Of a stretch of DNA of 64,000 nucleotides, positions 52,254 to 62,700 are shown piece by piece. Within the stretch, counting starts at the first letter, position 1; the number at the start of each line of letters is the position of its first letter. The notes beneath the pieces are model-generated. The model made no database searches. It was not told where the DNA came from and was given only the letters and a program-made list of their open reading frames with translations. The stretch covers positions 39,793 through 103,792 of the forward strand of contig JAFXFN010000001.1 of assembly GCA_017520505.1 (NCBI GenBank), read 5' to 3'. The position numbers and the translations under genes were made by a program. This stretch comes from Clostridia bacterium (GTDB taxonomy: Bacteria; Bacillota; Clostridia; Oscillospirales; CAG-272).

Positions 52254-52340
52254 AACGGTATAATTATTCACGATGATGAATATTCACCGTGAAGCTTAAA
52301 TTTCATAAATATTTTTCACAAATAAAAGGAGAAACTCATC

Positions 52341-53567
52341 ATGGCAAAGAAAGAAGTTAAAAAAATCGCACTCGCTTATTCAGGCGGTCTTGACACATCA
52401 ATCATCATTCCGTGGCTCAAGGAAACATATCCCGGCTGCGAAGTAATCGCAATATCCGCTGACGTCGGTCAGGGCACAGAGCTTGACGGTCTCGAAGAAA
52501 AGGCAATAAAGACAGGTGCTTCCAAGCTTTACATTGAAGACCTCAAGGAAGAATTCATCACAGATTACATCTACCCCACACTCAAGGCCGGCGCTGTATA
52601 CGAGGGTGAATACCTCCTCGGTACATCCTTTGCACGTCCTATCATCGCAAAGAGAATCGTTGAAATTGCAAAGGCTGAGGGCTGTGACTCCATCTGCCAC
52701 GGCTGTACAGGTAAGGGTAACGACCAGGTTCGTTTTGAGCTTACAATAAAGGCATTTGCTCCCGAAATGAACATCATCGCTCCCTGGCGTGTATGGGATA
52801 TCAAATCCCGTGACGAGGAGATCGACTACGCTGAAGCGCACAACGTTCCCCTCAAGATAAACCGTGAAACAAACTACTCCAAGGATAAGAACCTCTGGCA
52901 TTTGTCACACGAGGGTCTCGACCTTGAGGACCCCGCAAACGAGCCTCAGTACAACAAGCCCGGCTTCCTTGAGCTCGGCATCTCCCCCGAACAGGCTCCC
53001 GACACACCCACATACATCACACTTGATTTTGAAAAGGGTATCCCCACGGCGCTCAACGGCGAAAAGCTTTCCCCTGTTGCACTCGTTGAAAAGCTCAACA
53101 AGCTCGGCGGTGAAAACGGTATCGGTCTTGTTGACATCGTTGAAAACCGTCTTGTAGGTATGAAGAGCCGCGGCGTTTACGAAACACCCGGCGGAACTAT
53201 CCTCTACCGTGCACACAAGGTTCTTGAAACTCTCACGCTTGACCGTGAAACAACACACTACAAGGAGCTTATCGCTTCCAAGTACGCTGAGATCGTTTAC
53301 TACGGTCAGTGGTTCACACCTCTTCGTGAGGCACTTGATGCTTTCGTTGACGAAACACAGAAGAATGTTACAGGTACAGTTAAGCTCAAGCTTTACAAGG
53401 GCAACCTCATCAATGCCGGTGTTACTTCCCCCTACTCTCTGTATGATGAGGAGATCGCAACATTTGATGAAGACGAGGTTTACAACCAGTACGATGCTGA
53501 GGGCTTCATAAATCTCTTCGGTCTTCCCTTAAAAGTTAAAGCAATGGTTGACAAAAAGAACAAATAA
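52341..53567 (+). CDS. argG: Argininosuccinate synthase
   Basis: 408 residues. The PP-loop AYSGGLDTS near residue 13, [17 protein letters not shown], and NLWHLSHEG bind ATP, citrulline and aspartate. It is the first gene of the arginine operon. SD AAAGGAG 11 nt before the ATG. argH, which follows it in the pathway, is not in the window. Confidence 0.97.
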   Translation: MAKKEVKKIALAYSGGLDTSIIIPWLKETYPGCEVIAISADVGQGTELDGLEEKAIKTGASKLYIEDLKEEFITDYIYPTLKAGAVYEGEYLLGTSFARPIIAKRIVEIAKAEGCDSICHGCTGKGNDQVRFELTIKAFAPEMNIIAPWRVWDIKSRDEEIDYAEAHNVPLKINRETNYSKDKNLWHLSHEGLDLEDPANEPQYNKPGFLELGISPEQAPDTPTYITLDFEKGIPTALNGEKLSPVALVEKLNKLGGENGIGLVDIVENRLVGMKSRGVYETPGGTILYRAHKVLETLTLDRETTHYKELIASKYAEIVYYGQWFTPLREALDAFVDETQKNVTGTVKLKLYKGNLINAGVTSPYSLYDEEIATFDEDEVYNQYDAEGFINLFGLPLKVKAMVDKKNK

Positions 53568-53568
53568 G

Positions 53569-54513
53569 ATGTATAATATATTTATAGACGGTTCTGTAGG
53601 CACGACGGGATTGCGCATTGCATCCCGTCTTGCCGCAAGAGATGATATAAACCTTATCTCAATTCCTGAGGAGCTTCGCAAGGACAACGATGCGATTGCC
53701 GAAAGGATAAACGCATCAGACGTTACATTTCTGTGTCTGCCCGATGCGGCGGCAAAGGAAGCGGTGACGCTTTGTACAAATCCCAACACGGTCATAATTG
53801 ATGCCTCCACCGCACACAGAACGGCTGACGGTTGGGCTTACGGCTTTGCTGAGCTTGGCGAAGAATTCAGAAATAAGATAATAAACAGCAAGCGCATTGC
53901 AAACCCCGGCTGTCACGCCTCAGGCTTCAACAGCATCGTTTATCCGTTGGTAAAGGGCGGCTTTATTGCCCCCGATTACCCTGTTGTGAGCCATTCGATA
54001 ACAGGCTACAGCGGCGGCGGCAAGGGAATGATAGCATCTTACGAGGACTGTGAAAGGGACGAAAAATATGACTCCCCCGCACAGTACGGTCTTACGGCAA
54101 AGCACAAGCACCTTCCCGAAATGAAGGCGGTGTGCGGTCTTGCCTCTGAGCCCGCATTCAATCCCATTGTAAGCTCGTTTTACAGCGGTATGGCGGTAAC
54201 AGTTCCGCTTTTCAGCCGTTTAATGGCTAAAAAAGCAACGGTGAAGGAGCTTCACGAATATTTCACTGAATACTATAAAAATTCACGTCTTATATCGGTT
54301 CTCCCACTTTGCGAAAAAGGAACTGAGGACGGATTTTTGTACGCAAACACACTTTCAGGCAAGGACAGTATGCAGATAATCGTCTGCGGAAACGATGAAC
54401 GTCCGCAGATATGCGCACTTTTCTGCAATCTCGGCAAGGGCGCTTCGGGTGCTGCAATTCAGAATATGAATCTTGTTCTGGGTGCTGACGAATGTGCAGG
54501 CTTGATTTTATAA
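53569..54513 (+). CDS. argC: N-acetyl-gamma-glutamyl-phosphate reductase, short (type 2) form
   Basis: 314 residues from the ATG at 53569, one base after the argG stop. NADP site FIDGSVGTTGLRIASRL, active Cys in RIANPGCHASGF, and SGGGKGM. The type 2 enzyme is shorter than the usual clostridial 345-residue form. It converts N-acetyl-glutamyl phosphate to the semialdehyde. Confidence 0.93.
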   Translation: MYNIFIDGSVGTTGLRIASRLAARDDINLISIPEELRKDNDAIAERINASDVTFLCLPDAAAKEAVTLCTNPNTVIIDASTAHRTADGWAYGFAELGEEFRNKIINSKRIANPGCHASGFNSIVYPLVKGGFIAPDYPVVSHSITGYSGGGKGMIASYEDCERDEKYDSPAQYGLTAKHKHLPEMKAVCGLASEPAFNPIVSSFYSGMAVTVPLFSRLMAKKATVKELHEYFTEYYKNSRLISVLPLCEKGTEDGFLYANTLSGKDSMQIIVCGNDERPQICALFCNLGKGASGAAIQNMNLVLGADECAGLIL

Positions 54514-54529
54514 GAAAGAGAGAATCCAC

Positions 54530-55744
54530 ATGAAATACATATCCGGCGGCGTATGTGCCGCCACCGGCTTCAAAGCTGCCGGAATTCACTGCGGAATCAG
54601 AAAAAATAAAACGAAAAAGGACTTGGCGCTTATCGTAAGCGACGTGCCTGCATCGTCCGCCGCAGTATATACGACGAACCTTGTAAAAGGCGCACCTATC
54701 ACGGTGACGAAGAAAAATCTTGAAAACGGTATCGCACGTGCCGTTATCTGCAACAGCGGCAACGCAAACACTTGTAATGCTGACGGTATTGAAATCGCAG
54801 AAAAAATGTGCGCTATGACAGAGAAATTTACGGGAATTTCCGCCTCTGACGTCATCGTTGCTTCAACCGGTGTTATCGGACAGCCCTTGTCAACTGAGCC
54901 TATGGAAAAGGCAATGCCTGAGCTTGTTTCCCTGCTTTCCTCAGACGGAAGCACGGATGCCGCACACGCAATTATGACAACTGACGTAGCACTTAAGGAA
55001 ATCGCCGTTGAGTTTGAGCTTGACGGTAAAGTATGTCATCTCGGCGGTATCGCAAAGGGCTCGGGTATGATCCACCCGAATATGGCAACGATGCTCGTAT
55101 TCGTAACGACGGATGCGGCAATCTCCCCCGAAATGATAAAAACAGCTTTGACCGAGGACGTTGCAGACAGCTTCAATATGATAAGCGTTGACGGAGATAC
55201 CTCCACGAACGATATGCTGTCAATTATGGCAAACGGTCTTGCGGGCAATAAAGAAATAAACGAGAAAAACGCTGACTATTTCGAATTCAAGAAAGCACTT
55301 GCGGCTGTTACAAAGAAGCTCTGCCGCGCTATTGCAAAGGACGGCGAGGGCGCAACGAAGCTTATCGAATGTGTCGTTGCGACAGCTCCCGATAAGTCGT
55401 GCGCACGCAATGTCGCAAAGTCGGTCATCTGCTCCTCACTCGTTAAGGCGGCAATGTTCGGTGCTGACGCTAACTGGGGCCGTGTGCTTTGCGCTATCGG
55501 CTACAGCGGTGAGGCTGTTGACGTTACAAAGACAGACGTTTACTTTGCCTCACGCAAGGGCGAGATCGCTGTCTGCCGTGACGGCTCAGGTGTTCCCTTT
55601 GATGAAGACAAGGCAAAGATAATTCTTTCAGAAGACGAAATTCAGATATATATATGCCTGAATATGGGCAATGATGTAGCAACCGCATGGGGCTGTGACC
55701 TTACATACGATTACGTCAAAATAAACGGAGATTACAGAACATAA
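54530..55744 (+). CDS. argJ: Glutamate N-acetyltransferase / ornithine acetyltransferase
   Basis: 404 residues. The autoproteolytic site is in KGSGMIHPNMATMLVF, cut before the Thr that becomes the nucleophile. The C-terminal half includes SSLVKAAMFGADANWGR. It recycles the acetyl group from acetylornithine to glutamate. The stop codon overlaps the argB start (TAATG). Confidence 0.96.
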   Translation: MKYISGGVCAATGFKAAGIHCGIRKNKTKKDLALIVSDVPASSAAVYTTNLVKGAPITVTKKNLENGIARAVICNSGNANTCNADGIEIAEKMCAMTEKFTGISASDVIVASTGVIGQPLSTEPMEKAMPELVSLLSSDGSTDAAHAIMTTDVALKEIAVEFELDGKVCHLGGIAKGSGMIHPNMATMLVFVTTDAAISPEMIKTALTEDVADSFNMISVDGDTSTNDMLSIMANGLAGNKEINEKNADYFEFKKALAAVTKKLCRAIAKDGEGATKLIECVVATAPDKSCARNVAKSVICSSLVKAAMFGADANWGRVLCAIGYSGEAVDVTKTDVYFASRKGEIAVCRDGSGVPFDEDKAKIILSEDEIQIYICLNMGNDVATAWGCDLTYDYVKINGDYRT

Positions 55745-56595
55745 TGGAATTTAACAACGCTCAAAGGGCAGAGGTTCTTATAACAGCTCTGCCGTACATA
55801 AAGGAATACTGCGGTAAAACGGTCGTTGTGAAATACGGCGGAAACGCAATGATAAACGAGGAGCTGAAAAGCGCCGTTATGGGTGACATCGTGCTTTTGT
55901 CGCTTATCGGTGTCAAGGTGGTGCTCGTTCACGGCGGCGGCCCCGAGATCACGGAAACGCTTGCAAAAATGAACATTGAAAGCCGTTTTATAAACGGTCT
56001 TCGTGTAACGGATGCGGAAACCGCACAAGTCGTTCAGATGGTGCTTGCAGGCAAGATAAACAAGAGCCTTGTAAATCTGCTTGAGAACACGGGCGGCAAA
56101 GCACTCGGCCTTTCCGGTATTGACGGTCACATGCTTGAAGCAAAGCCCATTTCAGAGGAGCTTGGCTTTGCAGGTGAAATAATCAACGTAAATACCTCCC
56201 CCATTGAGGACGTGCTTGATAAAGGCTACATTCCCGTTATATCAACCGTCGGATGCGACAACGACGGAAACGTTTACAACATAAACGCAGATACGGCGGC
56301 ATCAAAAATTGCCTCCTCCCTCGGTGCGGAATGTCTTATTTCCATGACGAACATAAGCGGAATACTCCGTGATAAGGACGATCCCTCCTCACTCATTCAG
56401 GTAATCAAGGCAAAGGATGCCGACAAGCTTTACGAAGAAGGCATCGTATCGGGCGGTATGATACCGAAGGTTCAGTGCTGTGTTGATGCGATCAACAGCG
56501 GAGTTAAAAAGGTATTCATCATCGACGGAAGAATTCCTCACTCTATCATCATTGAAATGCTCACCGATGAGGGTGCAGGCACTATGTTCGTTTAA
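55744..56595 (+). CDS. argB: Acetylglutamate kinase
   Basis: 283 residues. Amino-acid kinase fold: VVKYGGNAM, VLVHGGGPEI, and late SGGMIPKVQCCVDAI. The N-terminal about 30 residues before KYGGNAM could mediate hexamer formation, as in arginine-inhibited kinases. It is the committed step of arginine synthesis. Confidence 0.96.
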   Translation: MEFNNAQRAEVLITALPYIKEYCGKTVVVKYGGNAMINEELKSAVMGDIVLLSLIGVKVVLVHGGGPEITETLAKMNIESRFINGLRVTDAETAQVVQMVLAGKINKSLVNLLENTGGKALGLSGIDGHMLEAKPISEELGFAGEIINVNTSPIEDVLDKGYIPVISTVGCDNDGNVYNINADTAASKIASSLGAECLISMTNISGILRDKDDPSSLIQVIKAKDADKLYEEGIVSGGMIPKVQCCVDAINSGVKKVFIIDGRIPHSIIIEMLTDEGAGTMFV

Positions 56596-56607
56596 AAGAG
56601 GTTTATT

Positions 56608-57768
56608 ATGAGCATTAAGGAAAACGATAAAAAATATATTGCTCCCACGTACGGCAGATTCCCTGTGGAATTTGCCCGTGCGGAGGGCTCGACCGTCTAC
56701 GATACAGACGGCAAAAAATACATAGATATGGGTGCGGGCATTGCCACGACAGTTTTCGGTCATTGTGACAGCGAATATGTTAAGGCCGTTACAGAGCAGC
56801 TCAACAAATATGCGCACGCATCAAACCTTTATTATACCGAGCCGCAGGTAAAGCTTGCGGAGCTTCTTTGCGAAAAAACGGGTATGAAAAAGGTGTTTTT
56901 TGCAAACTCGGGTGCGGAAGCCAACGAGGGTATGATAAAAGCGGCAAGAAAATACTCATTTGACAAATACGGCGAGGGCAGAAGCAAGATAATCACGCTG
57001 AAAAACTCCTTCCACGGCAGAACAGTGACAACGCTTTCAGCAACGGGACAGGACGTTTTCCACAACTATTTCTTCCCCTTCACCGAGGGCTTTGACTATG
57101 CGCCCGCAAACGATATTGAGGGCACAAAGGCGCTCATCACTGATGACGTTTGCGCCGTTATGGTTGAGCTTGTTCAGGGTGAGGGCGGCGTTTTGCCTCT
57201 TGAAGCTGATTACGTAAACGAAATATACAGTCTTTGTGCAGAAAAAGACATACTTTTCTGCGTGGACGAGGTTCAGACGGGCAACGGCAGATGCGGTGCC
57301 CTTTACGCATATATGCGGTATAATATAATGCCTGACATTATTTCGACCGCAAAGGGTCTCGGCGGCGGTCTTCCCATCGGCGCTGTGCTTTTAGGCGAAA
57401 AAGTGGAAAACACACTCGGTCCGTCAATGCACGGCTCGACCTTCGGAGGTAACCCCGTATGTGCGGCAGGTGCTTACAACGTTATTTCAAGAATTGACGA
57501 TGGCCTTCTCGACGGTGTACAAAAGAAAAGCGACTACATCGTATCACGCTTGAAGGCTTGCAAAAACACAGTATCCGTAAGCGGTATGGGACTTCTTCTC
57601 GGCATCAAGACGACAAAGGATTCCAAGGAGATCGTCAACGCTTGTATTGCCGACGGTGTACTTCCCCTTACGGCAAAGGACAAAATACGTCTTACGCCTC
57701 CCTTGAACATCTCGTTTGAGGATCTTGAAAAGGCGCTCGACGTTATCTGTGCTAACATTGACAAATAA
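56608..57768 (+). CDS. argD: Acetylornithine aminotransferase
   Basis: 386 residues, class III PLP aminotransferase. FANSGAEANEGMIKAARKY, CVDEVQTGNGRCG and the PLP lysine in STAKGLGGGLPIG. SD AAGAGG. Converts the semialdehyde to N-acetylornithine. Confidence 0.95.
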   Translation: MSIKENDKKYIAPTYGRFPVEFARAEGSTVYDTDGKKYIDMGAGIATTVFGHCDSEYVKAVTEQLNKYAHASNLYYTEPQVKLAELLCEKTGMKKVFFANSGAEANEGMIKAARKYSFDKYGEGRSKIITLKNSFHGRTVTTLSATGQDVFHNYFFPFTEGFDYAPANDIEGTKALITDDVCAVMVELVQGEGGVLPLEADYVNEIYSLCAEKDILFCVDEVQTGNGRCGALYAYMRYNIMPDIISTAKGLGGGLPIGAVLLGEKVENTLGPSMHGSTFGGNPVCAAGAYNVISRIDDGLLDGVQKKSDYIVSRLKACKNTVSVSGMGLLLGIKTTKDSKEIVNACIADGVLPLTAKDKIRLTPPLNISFEDLEKALDVICANIDK

Positions 57769-57794
57769 ATTCTTTTATATAAAGGTAAAATAAT

Positions 57795-58697
57795 ATGAAA
57801 CATTTACTTAAGCTTTCCGATTTAAGCGAGTCGGATTTTTCGGAAATTCTCGACCTTGCGGACAAGCTGAAATACGAACGCAAAAACGGTATTTCGCACA
57901 AGCTTCTGCAGGATAAGACACTCGGTATGATATTCCGCAAATCCTCAACACGTACACGTGTTTCCTTTGAGGTAGGTATTCACGAGCTCGGCGGTCAGGG
58001 ACTTTTCCTTTCCTCAAACGACCTTCAGATAGGCAGAGGCGAGGATGCGGCTGACACCGTACGTGTTCTTTCAAGATACCTCGACGGTATTATGATAAGA
58101 ACGTTCGACCAGCAAGAGGTTGAGGATATGGCAAAATTCGGTACTATACCGATAATAAACGGTCTTACGGACTACGCTCACCCCTGTCAGGTGCTTGCCG
58201 ACCTTATGACGATAAGAGAATACAAAAAGGACCTCAAGGGTAAGAAGATGACGTTTATCGGCGACGGTAACAATATGGCAAACTCACTTATCGTCGGCGG
58301 TATCAAATGCGGTATGGAGGTTGCCATCGCTTGCCCCGATGAGTATAAGCCCGATGCTGACATCATCAAATGGGCTGAAGCAAACGGCAAATTCACCTGC
58401 ACACCCGACATTATGAAGGCATCTGACGGCGCCGATGTGCTTTACACAGACGTATGGGCATCTATGGGTCAGGAGGGCGAAGCGGCAAAGCGCCGTGTGG
58501 CTTTCGAAGGCTATCAGATAAATTCAAAGGTCTACGGTGCGGCAAACGAGGGCGCTATGGTGCTCCACTGCCTGCCTGCACACAAGGGTGAGGAGATAAC
58601 GGCAGACGTTTTCGAGGCTCACGCAAATGAAATATTTGATGAAGCGGAAAACCGCTTGCACGCTCAGAAAGCGGTTATGGTCTTACTGATGAAATAA
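57795..58697 (+). CDS. argF: Ornithine carbamoyltransferase
   Basis: 300 residues. Carbamoyl-phosphate site SSTRTRVSFE, HPCQVLADLMT and ornithine-site HCLPAHKGEE. It uses the carbamoyl phosphate made by the two next genes. SD about 8 nt upstream (AAAGG). Confidence 0.96.
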   Translation: MKHLLKLSDLSESDFSEILDLADKLKYERKNGISHKLLQDKTLGMIFRKSSTRTRVSFEVGIHELGGQGLFLSSNDLQIGRGEDAADTVRVLSRYLDGIMIRTFDQQEVEDMAKFGTIPIINGLTDYAHPCQVLADLMTIREYKKDLKGKKMTFIGDGNNMANSLIVGGIKCGMEVAIACPDEYKPDADIIKWAEANGKFTCTPDIMKASDGADVLYTDVWASMGQEGEAAKRRVAFEGYQINSKVYGAANEGAMVLHCLPAHKGEEITADVFEAHANEIFDEAENRLHAQKAVMVLLMK

Positions 58698-58720
58698 TAT
58701 GCCGAAAGGATATTAAGTAT

Positions 58721-59782
58721 ATGAAAAAAGGTTATCTTGCTCTTGAAAACGGCAAAATTTTTGAAGGATATTTTGCCACCGAAAATGAAAAAGCTGTCGG
58801 CGAGGCGGTATTTACAACGGGTGTTGTCGGTTACAACAATACTCTTTGCGACCCTTGCAACGCAGGACAGATAGTAATTCAGACATTCCCTCTTATCGGT
58901 GTATGCGGAATCATTCCGGGAATGAAAGAAAAAAAGGCTTATCCCTCCGCTTATATAGTGACGGAAATGGTAGATACTCCGTCAAACCATAACTGTCAGG
59001 GAAATCTCACCGATTATTTAAACGAACAAGGCGTGTGCTGTCTTTGCGGTGTTGACACACGTGAAATCACAAGAACACTGCGTGACGAGGGCGCAATGAA
59101 TGCAGCAGTTGCAAAAACAGCCGAGGAGGCTTTGGCGCTTGCAAAAGCATTCTCTCCCACGTCAAAGGCAGGTATTGCAGGAGTTGAGGCTGCCGTATCA
59201 TTCAAGGCGAAAGCCCCGCAGCACAACGTGGCGGTGATAAACTACGGCTCGGTACGTGACATTCCCGAAAGACTCGTTGACAGACGCTGTAACGTAACGG
59301 TATTCCCTTATAATACGAAGGCGGATGAAATATTAAACGGTAATTTTGACGGCGTACTGCTTGCAGACGGTCCCGGTGATCCTGCAGATTACACCGAACA
59401 GACAGAAGAAATAAAGAAGCTTATGGGCAAGCTCCCCGTATTTGCGTGCGGTCTCGGTCATCAGCTTTTGGCGCTTGCAAACGGATTCGAGACAGCCAAA
59501 ATAAAAACAGGACACCGTGGGGCTAACCTCCCTGTGCGTGACCTTGACGGCGAAAAAACATACATTACGTCTCAGAATCACGGCTATACGGTCAAGGCTG
59601 ATTCGGTTTGCTCAGATACAGCCGTAATATCCTTCACAAATGCAAACGATAATGACGTCGAGGGTCTGCGTTATACAGCGCATCCTTCGTTCTCGGTCCA
59701 GTTTATACCGCAAGATAATTCAGCACCTGCTGACACAGCTTTCGTATACGACAGATTCGTTTCAATGCTCGGAAACAACTAA
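58721..59782 (+). CDS. carA: Carbamoyl-phosphate synthase small chain with degenerate glutaminase active site
   Basis: 353 residues. The N-terminal CPSase small-subunit domain (1-140) and C-terminal class I amidotransferase fold are complete. The nucleophile elbow that reads ICLGHQ in active enzymes reads ACGLGHQ: the nucleophile position is Gly244, with a Cys one place early (243). The catalytic His and Glu of QFHPE are Ile329 and Gln331 (QFIPQ). With all three catalytic residues gone it should not hydrolyse glutamine; the large chain would need free ammonia, as in vertebrate CPS I. It sits between argF and carB, so it belongs to the arginine supply. Confidence 0.93.
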   Translation: MKKGYLALENGKIFEGYFATENEKAVGEAVFTTGVVGYNNTLCDPCNAGQIVIQTFPLIGVCGIIPGMKEKKAYPSAYIVTEMVDTPSNHNCQGNLTDYLNEQGVCCLCGVDTREITRTLRDEGAMNAAVAKTAEEALALAKAFSPTSKAGIAGVEAAVSFKAKAPQHNVAVINYGSVRDIPERLVDRRCNVTVFPYNTKADEILNGNFDGVLLADGPGDPADYTEQTEEIKKLMGKLPVFACGLGHQLLALANGFETAKIKTGHRGANLPVRDLDGEKTYITSQNHGYTVKADSVCSDTAVISFTNANDNDVEGLRYTAHPSFSVQFIPQDNSAPADTAFVYDRFVSMLGNN

Positions 59783-59795
59783 GGGGGAATAGGTC

Positions 59796-62700
59796 ATGCC
59801 AAAAGATTTAAGCATTAAAAAAGTTCTTGTAATAGGTTCAGGTCCTATTGTCATCGGTCAGGCGGCGGAATTCGACTATGCGGGCGCACAGGCGTGCCGT
59901 GTGTTGAAGTCCGAAGGCGTTGAGGCAGTGCTTGTAAACTGCAACCCCGCAACGATAATGACAGATTTTTCAATGGCAAACGAGATATATCTCGAACCCC
60001 TTAACACAGAAACAATAAAGAGAATAATTCTTAAAGAAAAGCCCGACAGTCTGCTTGCAGGTCTCGGCGGTCAGACGGGTCTTACAATAGCGATGCAGCT
60101 TTATAAGGAAGGATTTTTGCAAAAGCACAATATCCGCCTTATCGGTACAAATGCCGAGGCTATCATCCGTGCCGAGGACAGACAGCGCTTCAAGGACACA
60201 ATGGATGAGATAAATCAGCCTTGTATCCCCTCCGATACGACACACGACGTTGAGGAAGCTATCGAAATCGCAAACAGAATCGGTTATCCCGTTATCGTTC
60301 GTCCTGCATTCACGCTCGGCGGTGCCGGCGGCGGTGTTGCTTACAACGAGGAACAGCTCAGAACGACGGCAGGCACGGGACTCAGTATGTCCCCTATTCA
60401 TCAGATACTCGTTGAAAAATACATATTCGGCTACAAAGAAGTCGAATTTGAGGTTATGCGTGACGGCGCAGGTAACGTAATCACGGTTTGTTCAATGGAA
60501 AACGTGGACCCCGTTGGTGTTCACACAGGTGACAGTATCGTTGTTGCTCCTGCTCTTACGCTTACAGATAAAGAATACACGATGCTCAGCACGGCGGCTT
60601 TGAACATAATTGCAGCGCTGAAGATCGAGGGCGGCTGTAACTGTCAGTTTGCACTTGACCCGTACAGCGACGATTACTTCGTAATCGAGGTTAACCCCAG
60701 AGTTTCACGTTCATCAGCTCTCGCAAGTAAAGCAACGGGTTATCCTATTGCAAAGGTAACGTCAAAAATCGCTCTCGGCTATACGCTTGACGAAATCCAG
60801 AACGACGTTACGGGAATTACCTGCGCTTGCTTTGAGCCGACTGTTGACTACGTCGTTTTGAAAATGCCCAAGTGGCCCTTTGACAAGTTCCCGTATGCAT
60901 CCCGCAAGCTCGGAACTCAGATGAAGGCAACGGGCGAGGTTATGGCTATCGGCGACAGCTTCGAATCAGCATTGATGAAGGCTGTAAGAGGTGCTGAGCT
61001 TTCGCTTGACACACTCCACGCACCCATGCTTGATGATTGCGAGGATATAAAGAAAAAGCTTGCCGACATCGACGACGTCAGAATATTTGCCGTATATGAG
61101 GCACTTCGCCGAGGTGTTTCCGTTGACGAAATAAACGAAATTACAAAAATCGACAAGTTCTTTATAAACAAAATAAAGAAGCTTGCCGAATATGAAAATA
61201 AAATTGCAAACAACGCTGTTGACTTTGAAATGTACAAAGAGGGTAAACGCCTCGGCTATACAGACAAATCAATAGAAAGAATATCGGGAAACAAATGCCC
61301 CGACAAGCTCTTCCCCGTTTACAAGACGGTTGACACGTGTGCAGGTGAGTTTGATGCTAAAACTCCTTACTTCTATTCTGTTTACGGCAAGGCTTGCGAA
61401 GCACGCCCTAAGGCTGAAACAGGCAGAGAAAAGATAATAGTTTTAGGCTCAGGTCCTATCAGAATCGGTCAGGGTATCGAATTTGACTACTCCTCCGTTC
61501 ACTGTGCAAAGACACTGCGTGAGCTTGGATACGAGGTCATAATCATCAACAACAACCCCGAAACGGTTTCCACCGACTTCGACGTTTCCGACAGACTCTA
61601 CTTTGAGCCCCTTTCACCCGAAGATGTTATGGGTGTAATTGAGGTTGAAAAGCCTATCGGCGTCGTTGTGGCATTCGGCGGTCAGACAGCTATCAAGCTC
61701 GTTAAGTTCTTAAGTGATTCGGGAATCCGTATTCTCGGCACATCCGCCGAGGGCATTGACCTGGCTGAAGACCGTGAAAAGTTCGACGCACTTCTCAACT
61801 CCCTCGACATCAAGCGTCCGAAGGGGCTTGGCATTATGACGATGGAAGAAGCGCTTGATGCGGCACATACGCTCAAATATCCTGTACTGCTCCGTCCGTC
61901 TTACGTTATCGGCGGTCAGAATATGACTATCGCTTACACAGACGACGACGTGCGTCAGTATATGGAGCTTATTCTCTCCCACGACATCGAAAACCCCGTG
62001 CTTGTTGACAAATATATGTCGGGTACAGAGCTTGAGGTCGATGTTATCTCCGACGGTGAGGACGTGCTTATCCCCGGTATTATGGAGCATATTGAACGTG
62101 CAGGCGTTCACAGCGGTGACTCTATCGCAATTTATCCTCCGCAGAACATTTCCGATAAGCTCATTCACAGAATTATCGAATGTTCAACACTTCTTTCAAA
62201 ATCACTCGGCACAAAGGGCCTTGTAAATATTCAGTATCTCACTTATGAAGGTGAGCTTTACGTAATCGAGGTCAACCCCAGAGCATCACGTACTATCCCC
62301 TACATCAGTAAGGTAACGGGAATTCCGATGGTCGATATTGCTTCCCGTGTAATGCTCGGCGCAAAGCTTAAGGACCTCGGATATGAAAGCGGTCTTTACA
62401 AGATACCTCCGTACGTTGCCGTTAAGGTTCCCGTGTTCTCGTTTGAAAAGCTGTCAGACGTAAACTCCTCTCTCGGTCCGGAAATGAAATCAACGGGTGA
62501 AGTCCTCGGTGTCGGTAAAAACCTCACCGAAGCTCTCTTCAAGGGTATGGTTTCCGCAGGCTTCAGAATGGACCTCGGCAAGGGCGACGGCGTGTATATT
62601 ACAGTCGGTGACAACGATAAATTTGAAATAGTCAAGCTTGCAAAGAAATTTGCTGACCTCGGACTGAACATCTACGCAACAAAGGGTACTGCAAAGGCAA

